Source: UBA12087 sp964370815 (lineage in GTDB: Bacteria; Chloroflexota; Anaerolineae; Anaerolineales; Villigracilaceae). From it: a stretch of DNA of 64,000 nt. Positions 59,623 through 64,000 of the stretch are shown here, in pieces. The stretch is from positions 372,001-436,000 of the forward strand of contig CAYJKQ010000001.1 in NCBI GenBank assembly GCA_964370815.1, in the 5' to 3' direction. The position numbers and the translations under genes are program-made. Numbering within the stretch: position 1 is the stretch's first letter; each line of letters begins with the position of its first letter. The notes below the pieces were generated by a model, which was not told where the DNA came from, ran no database searches, and was given only the letters and a program-made list of their open reading frames with translations.

Positions 59623-60527
59623 TGTATAGAGTACGGGTTCCTATTCATCTTCCATTAATACTTATTATTATCATAATAGTAATCATTTCTAAAAAAGTCA
59701 CCCAACCACTTTTTTTTCCAAAATCAACTGGGACAATTGCATTCAGCGGTTCCCTTGCTCTCGAGAATGTAATAGAACAAGTCAATATGGGTCCTCGTAC
59801 ACCTGGGAGTTTATCCCATGCATTATTTTTCCCATGGGTAAAATCAAAAATCGATCAACCCGGTTGGGTTGTCGTACTCCAGACTGGTTTAATTCAAGGT
59901 CACAAAATAAAAAATATTATAGCTAAAAATTCCAGTGAACCTCCACAAATAATTATTGCAGCACATTACGACAACCGCCTTTTCGCGGATAATGATCCGG
60001 ATCCAAATATGCAAACAACTCCTGTGCCAGGCGCAAACGACGGTGGATCTGGTGTAGCTGTTCTCATTGAGCTAGCTCGAACCTTACCTGCAAACTCCCT
60101 TCCCATATGGTTAGTTTTCTTTGACGCAGAAGATAATGGAAATATTCCGGGGTGGGAATGGATATTAGGATCACGCTATTTTGTCTCAAATCTCAAGACT
60201 GTGCCAGAAGCTGTGATAATCCTCGATATGATTGGTGATAGTGATCTAAATATTTATCGTGAGTTAAATTCAAACTATGAGCTCACAAATGATATTTGGA
60301 AAACAGCTCAAGCGTTGGGATACGATTCATTCTTTATTGACATACCCAAACACTCAATTATTGATGATCATTTTCCATTCATTGAAGCAGGTATTCCCGC
60401 AGTGGATATTATAGATATCGATTATCCGTATAGACATACAACAGCTGATACAATTGACAAAATCTCTGCAGAAAGCCTGGAAATTGTTGGAAAGACAATT
60501 TTATCTTGGCTTATGAACCAAGAATGA
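59622..60527 (+). CDS. Secreted M28-family metallopeptidase or glutaminyl-cyclase-like enzyme
   Basis: 301 residues with one N-terminal hydrophobic segment (about 10-24), so exported or membrane anchored. The single-zinc M28/QC fold shows IIIAAHYDNR, PGANDGGSGVAVLIELARTL (metal Asp), VFFDAEDNG (Glu), LGSRYFV, LDMIGDSD and, near the C-terminus, IDDHFPFIEAGIPAVDII with YRHTTADTIDKI carrying the last His. The DDHFPF...HTTADT pattern is closer to glutaminyl-peptide cyclotransferases than to aminopeptidases. Both are possible. It overlaps trmFO by one base. Confidence 0.85.
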   Translation: MYRVRVPIHLPLILIIIIIVIISKKVTQPLFFPKSTGTIAFSGSLALENVIEQVNMGPRTPGSLSHALFFPWVKSKIDQPGWVVVLQTGLIQGHKIKNIIAKNSSEPPQIIIAAHYDNRLFADNDPDPNMQTTPVPGANDGGSGVAVLIELARTLPANSLPIWLVFFDAEDNGNIPGWEWILGSRYFVSNLKTVPEAVIILDMIGDSDLNIYRELNSNYELTNDIWKTAQALGYDSFFIDIPKHSIIDDHFPFIEAGIPAVDIIDIDYPYRHTTADTIDKISAESLEIVGKTILSWLMNQE

Positions 60528-60647
60528 ATTGCATAAACACGAATACTGGTTTAGACTAAGCTTTATGAATATCATGGAACTGCTTGAATTTCTCCCACCC
60601 ATTTTGTGTAAACCGAATTACTAATAGAACCGGGAAATACCAGCCAG

Positions 60648-62012
60648 ATGTCAAATAAAATACCTGAATCCACCACCAAACATAAAGAGAGAGCATTTCT
60701 AGTGGGAGTATCCCTTGCCGGTAGCAATAATATCCTTGCCTTGGATGATTCTTTGTTGGAATTAAGCCTTCTTTCTGAAACAGCAGGATTATCCGTGGTG
60801 GGGCAACTTACGCAAAACCTGGCGCATCCTAACCCGGTGACTTTTATCGGCTCTGGAAAAGTTCTGGAACTGAAATCATTGGCTGAAGAAACTCTTGCTG
60901 AAGTCATAATTTTTGATGATGAGCTCTCTCCTCGCCACCAAAGAGAGCTTGAAAAATCTCTAGGAAAAGATGTTCGTGTTGTTGATAGAACTGCGTTAAT
61001 TCTGGATATTTTTGCCCAACATGCCAAAACGAGTGAGGGAATGCTCCAGGTGGAGTTGGCGCAATATGAATACTATCTTCCACGTTTGACAGGTGCCTGG
61101 ACTCACCTAGCCCGGCAAGCCGGTGGAGGTGGAGGTCGCTCGGGAAGCGTTGGTGGCGTTGGTTTGAGAGGTCCAGGTGAAACTCAACTGGAAGTAGATC
61201 GCCGAAGTATTCGAAATAAAATATCACATCTTAAGAAGGAGCTAGAAAAAGTACGCGCACACAGACAACGATATCGATCTCAAAGGAAACGTTCACGTTT
61301 ACCGATCGTTGTACTTGTGGGCTACACGAATTCCGGAAAATCAACACTTCTTAACAAGATTTCAAAATCAGATGTTTACGTTGCTGATCAACTTTTCGCA
61401 ACTCTTGATCCCACAACCCGTAACATTGAACTACAAGGTGGTTACCAGGCTCTGTTGACCGACACTGTTGGTTTTATCCAAAAACTCCCAACAACTCTTG
61501 TCGCAGCTTTTCGGGCAACACTGGAAGAAATAGCGGAAGCAGATCTACTGCTTCATATAATTGACATTTCACATCCCAGCTCGCAAGGTCATGCAAGATC
61601 AGTTATAGAAACCCTTAAAGATATAAATGCATCCCAAATTCCTGTTATTACTGTATTGAATAAAATTGATAAACTTTCTGCTCCTGAAATCGCACAGAAA
61701 AAAATAGCCGAATTTCATAATTCTGTCGCCATATCTGCCATTACCGGTGATGGGTTACCACTTTTGATGGATAAAATTCGTAATATGCTATATGAAAACA
61801 TGATACCCATTCAAGTCAGGCTACCTTACAATCAAGGCCAATTAATTTCACTCTTTCATGAAAGCGGGCAAATTGACAGGATAGAAAACGAACGAAATCA
61901 TGTTTTGATTCAAGGTAGGATTCCAGGAAGATTATTGGCTCAATTTAATACATGGCTCGCAATTGATAACCCTGCCAGCAACGATGTTCCAGATGAACCA
62001 GTTGTTGATTAA
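60648..62012 (+). CDS. hflX: GTPase HflX
   Basis: Ribosome-associated GTPase that splits stalled ribosomes. 454 residues. The N-terminal HflX domain contains VTFIGSGKVLELKSL, VIFDDELSPRHQRELE and VVDRTALILDIFAQHAKT. A glycine-rich linker (about 160-178) ends in LRGPGETQLEVDRR. The G domain has VLVGYTNSGKSTLLNKIS (G1), DTVGFIQKLPTTLVAAF (G3 and switch II), VLNKIDKL (G4) and ISAITGDG (G5), then a short C-terminal domain. The gene stands 120 bp after the M28-family gene. The gap shows no strong promoter. Confidence 0.95.
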   Translation: MSNKIPESTTKHKERAFLVGVSLAGSNNILALDDSLLELSLLSETAGLSVVGQLTQNLAHPNPVTFIGSGKVLELKSLAEETLAEVIIFDDELSPRHQRELEKSLGKDVRVVDRTALILDIFAQHAKTSEGMLQVELAQYEYYLPRLTGAWTHLARQAGGGGGRSGSVGGVGLRGPGETQLEVDRRSIRNKISHLKKELEKVRAHRQRYRSQRKRSRLPIVVLVGYTNSGKSTLLNKISKSDVYVADQLFATLDPTTRNIELQGGYQALLTDTVGFIQKLPTTLVAAFRATLEEIAEADLLLHIIDISHPSSQGHARSVIETLKDINASQIPVITVLNKIDKLSAPEIAQKKIAEFHNSVAISAITGDGLPLLMDKIRNMLYENMIPIQVRLPYNQGQLISLFHESGQIDRIENERNHVLIQGRIPGRLLAQFNTWLAIDNPASNDVPDEPVVD

Positions 62013-62028
62013 ATTCTTCAATTCAAAA

Positions 62029-62097
62029 TAAGAAATTTTAGCTCATTAAGGGTTTTTTCCGTTTGCACTGCGGAATTATCCGTGGCTAAAATTCTTA
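62029..62097. repeat. Imperfect inverted repeat between hflX and pckA
   Basis: TAAGAAATTTTAGC (62029-62042) is complementary to GCTAAAATTCTTA (62085-62097) with one bulged base. An inner TTCCG/CGGAA hairpin lies between. It sits 17 bp after hflX in a convergent gap, so a termination role is possible, but no T-run follows directly. Confidence 0.35.
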
Positions 62098-62203
62098 TGA
62101 TTTAAATTTGGATAGATAAAACATGACACTAAAATTATCTTATATTTTGTATGAAGCAACTTAAGTTAATTTCGTGTTATCCGAGGTGTTTGATAATTAT
62201 TTG

Positions 62204-63847
62204 CTATATTTTTGGACCAGCTTCCATGACCATTTTAGAGACCGTCTGTTCAAATTTCTTAAAATTATCAATAAATCTTGAAGCAAGTTGGTGATATTTT
62301 TTCCAGTACTCTTCCTCATCGTCCCATGCTTTTGCTGGGTATAAGATCTTTTCAGGTATTCCTTCGCAGACCGTTGGGATTTGGAAGCCAAAAATTTTAT
62401 CAGAATAAAATTCCACATTTTCAAGCTTTCCATCCAAAACTGCATTGAGCAGACTCCGGGTATATTGGATACTGATCCTTTTACCGACACCAAATGGGCC
62501 GCCCACCCAGCCAGTATTTACCAACCAACAATTCACAGAATATCGTTCGATTTTCCGTTTCAAAATGTCCGCATAAAATGCTGGCCTGTGAACCATAAAC
62601 GGACCTCCAAAACAGGCGCTAAAAGTTATCTCAGGTTCATCCCTCAAACCAATCTCAGTACCTGCAACTTTTGATGTATATCCAGATATAAAGTGATATA
62701 AAGCTTGGTCTATAGACAACTTTGCAATTGGAGGCAAAACTCCTGATGCATCGCAAGTCAGGAAAATTATATTTTTTGGATGGCCACCCCTTTTATCTGC
62801 TACAGCATTTTCTATAAAATCCAAGGGATAAGAAGCACGGGTATTTTCCGTCAGGCTCGGATCGTCAAGATCTATATTTCGGTTAGCAGGATCATATACA
62901 ACATTTTCGAGAATAGTCCCAAATTTTTCTGTACAGGCATAGATCTGAGGTTCTGCAGATTCAGAAAGACCAATAACCTTGGCATAACAACCATCCTCGA
63001 AATTGAATACGCCGTTATCGCTCCATCCATGCTCATCGTCTCCAATCAACATTCTATTGGGATCTGCAGAAAGAGTGGTTTTTCCAGTCCCAGACAGACC
63101 GAAGAAGAGGGCAACATCGCCACTTTTGCCCTCGTTGGCAGAGCAGTGCATGGTCATAACGCTGTCTTTGAGTGGAAGCAAATAATTTAGAACAGAAAAT
63201 ACAGATTTTTTGATCTCTCCTCCATAGCCTGTATTTCCAATAATGCACAAGCGTTGGTCAAAATTCAGCACAATAAAAGTATCGGATGGCGTCTGATCAA
63301 TTTGCGGGAATGATTTAAAACCTGGCAAGCATAAAACCGTAAATTCCGGGGTGTGGCGACGGTATTCTTCCATTGTTTGCGGTTTAATAAACATGTTACG
63401 GACAAAATGGCTGTGCCAGGCATATTCGGTAATAATCCGGACAGGTAAACGATAATCTGGGTCTGCTCCTCCATAACAATCCTGAATAAAAACATCCCTC
63501 CCTTGTAGATATCCTTGCATGCGGCTAAAAAGCTCGTTGAATTTTTCTGTTGGATAAGGACGGTTATATTGTCCCCACCATATGTGCTCTTCTGTTGATG
63601 GTTCACGAACTACAAATTTATCATTCGCTGCCCTGGCAGTATGTTTTCCGGTATTGACAACAAGAGGACCGGAATGAGAAACTTGAGCTTCTCCGCGAAA
63701 AATTACTTCTTCATACAATGCTTCAACAGGCAAGTTCCAATATGCTTTTCTCAAATTGGTTAAACCCAAATTTTCCAAACCGTAATCGCTGCGATTAATT
63801 CCTGCCTGAAGTTCTGCTGGAGTCTTGATACCCAAAATATTGTTCAT
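62204..63847 (-). CDS. pckA: Phosphoenolpyruvate carboxykinase (ATP)
   Basis: 547 residues from ATG 63847 (GAGGGA upstream). A TTG two codons earlier is possible. The ATP-type enzyme motifs are present: kinase loop FFGLSGTGKTTLSADPNRML, metal and phosphate segment IGDDEHGWSDNGVFNFEDGC (in parts), LTCDASGVLPPIAKL, and FGVGKRISIQYTRSLL. N-terminal elements include VNTGKHTARAANDKFVV and the RIITEYAWHSHFVRNMFI segment. It interconverts oxaloacetate and PEP with ATP, in gluconeogenic or anaplerotic direction. Its start overlaps the stop of the upstream aminotransferase by four bases (ATGA), so the two are coupled. Confidence 0.96.
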   Translation of the reverse strand: MNNILGIKTPAELQAGINRSDYGLENLGLTNLRKAYWNLPVEALYEEVIFRGEAQVSHSGPLVVNTGKHTARAANDKFVVREPSTEEHIWWGQYNRPYPTEKFNELFSRMQGYLQGRDVFIQDCYGGADPDYRLPVRIITEYAWHSHFVRNMFIKPQTMEEYRRHTPEFTVLCLPGFKSFPQIDQTPSDTFIVLNFDQRLCIIGNTGYGGEIKKSVFSVLNYLLPLKDSVMTMHCSANEGKSGDVALFFGLSGTGKTTLSADPNRMLIGDDEHGWSDNGVFNFEDGCYAKVIGLSESAEPQIYACTEKFGTILENVVYDPANRNIDLDDPSLTENTRASYPLDFIENAVADKRGGHPKNIIFLTCDASGVLPPIAKLSIDQALYHFISGYTSKVAGTEIGLRDEPEITFSACFGGPFMVHRPAFYADILKRKIERYSVNCWLVNTGWVGGPFGVGKRISIQYTRSLLNAVLDGKLENVEFYSDKIFGFQIPTVCEGIPEKILYPAKAWDDEEEYWKKYHQLASRFIDNFKKFEQTVSKMVMEAGPKI

Positions 63848-64000
63848 AGCCAATCCCTCACCAATTTGCGGTCACCAATATAGATTTCACTCGGAGCATT
63901 GGGATCAAGTGCCCACTTCATGCGTTCAACTCCTTCGGTTATTTCTTTTACAGATCCTGCAAAACTTATTCTTAAATGACCTTCCATACCAAATTCCTTG
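63844..64000 (-). CDS. Class I/II aminotransferase, C-terminal fragment (partial)
   Basis: The last 52 codons of a minus-strand gene that continues past the window. The visible end reads MEGHLRISFAGSVKEITEGV and RMKWALDP, the HLRIS(F/Y)A motif of PLP fold-type I aspartate/tyrosine aminotransferases, where the Arg binds the substrate carboxylate. The last residues are IYIGDRKLVRDWL. It overlaps pckA by four bases. Aspartate aminotransferase activity would supply oxaloacetate for PckA, but substrate specificity cannot be read from this fragment. Confidence 0.8.
   Translation of the reverse strand, partial: KEFGMEGHLRISFAGSVKEITEGVERMKWALDPNAPSEIYIGDRKLVRDWL

Overview
The window looks like part of the chromosome of an uncultured, AT-rich, strictly anaerobic bacterium, most probably a member of the Chloroflexota (Anaerolineae or Dehalococcoidia). 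This is inferred from gene content, not from a marker gene search. The basis is a complete carbonyl branch of the Wood-Ljungdahl pathway with a full-length bacterial-type acetyl-CoA synthase, a coenzyme F420 biosynthesis operon, a type 2 isopentenyl-diphosphate isomerase, TrmFO, a RpoD-type sigma factor, a K+-independent membrane pyrophosphatase, tandem MoeA proteins and ATP-type PEP carboxykinase. No rRNA, CRISPR array, intact insertion sequence or prophage was seen. Two tRNA genes are present.

Layout. 1-4101 (minus): F420 operon ssnA-like / fno / cofE / cofD / cofC, with cofC cut by the window edge. 4481-8644: a coiled-coil zinc-ribbon protein, a beta-lactamase-fold wall enzyme, proline dehydrogenase and an SDR reductase. 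9164-13281: a UbiA-like membrane protein and two MoeA paralogues, the second fused to a binding-protein-like domain. 13558-21125: rpoD, hppA, mutS and a CAP/LysM surface protein. 21363-33700: the acetyl-CoA pathway locus, with an HMA-like small protein, cooS, acsB, acsD, acsC, an acsV-like ASKHA ferredoxin, acsE, a metV-metF fusion and a GNAT. 33999-42107: a tight ten-gene run of DUF3786-like protein, isochorismatase-fold hydrolase, thioredoxin-reductase-like flavoprotein without CxxC, an RlmN/Cfr-like radical SAM protein, two CooC ATPases, a YhfC-like membrane protein, an ABC transporter and a secreted or anchored zinc-ribbon protein. 42155-48863: guaB, a conserved-looking protein I cannot name, a gene-poor decayed stretch, a tyrosine recombinase, a creatininase-family protein and a small hypothetical. 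49004-64000: housekeeping genes (tRNA-Leu, tig, clpP, rlmN, sucCD, acpP, fni, a prenyl synthase, tRNA-Gly, trmFO, hflX, pckA and the end of an aminotransferase).

How the genes fit together. MetVF makes methyl-H4folate, AcsE passes the methyl to the corrinoid protein AcsCD, the AcsV-like protein would reactivate oxidised corrinoid, CooS supplies CO, and AcsB assembles acetyl-CoA. The CooC ATPases are the expected Ni or cluster maturation factors. HppA and the nucleotide and PEP enzymes fit an energy-limited acetogen-like metabolism. The most unusual part is the 33999-42107 operon. Its radical SAM protein aligns along its catalytic core with the genuine RlmN at 52076-53119. It keeps the cluster cysteines and the C-terminal methyl-carrier cysteine. 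It has lost the N-terminal RNA-recognition domain and carries Met where RlmN/Cfr have the second catalytic cysteine. Together with a redox-Cys-less TrxR-like flavoprotein, DUF3786 and CooC, this could be an undescribed maturation, repair or modification system linked to CODH/ACS or corrinoid metabolism.

Promoters resembling the sigma-70 consensus are easy to see (tRNA-Gly TTGACA-N17-TATAAT, hppA TTGACA-N17-TAGAAT). Several genes have extended -10 (TGn) elements, and two (47262, 58270) start so close to the -10 box that leaderless or near-leaderless mRNAs are likely.
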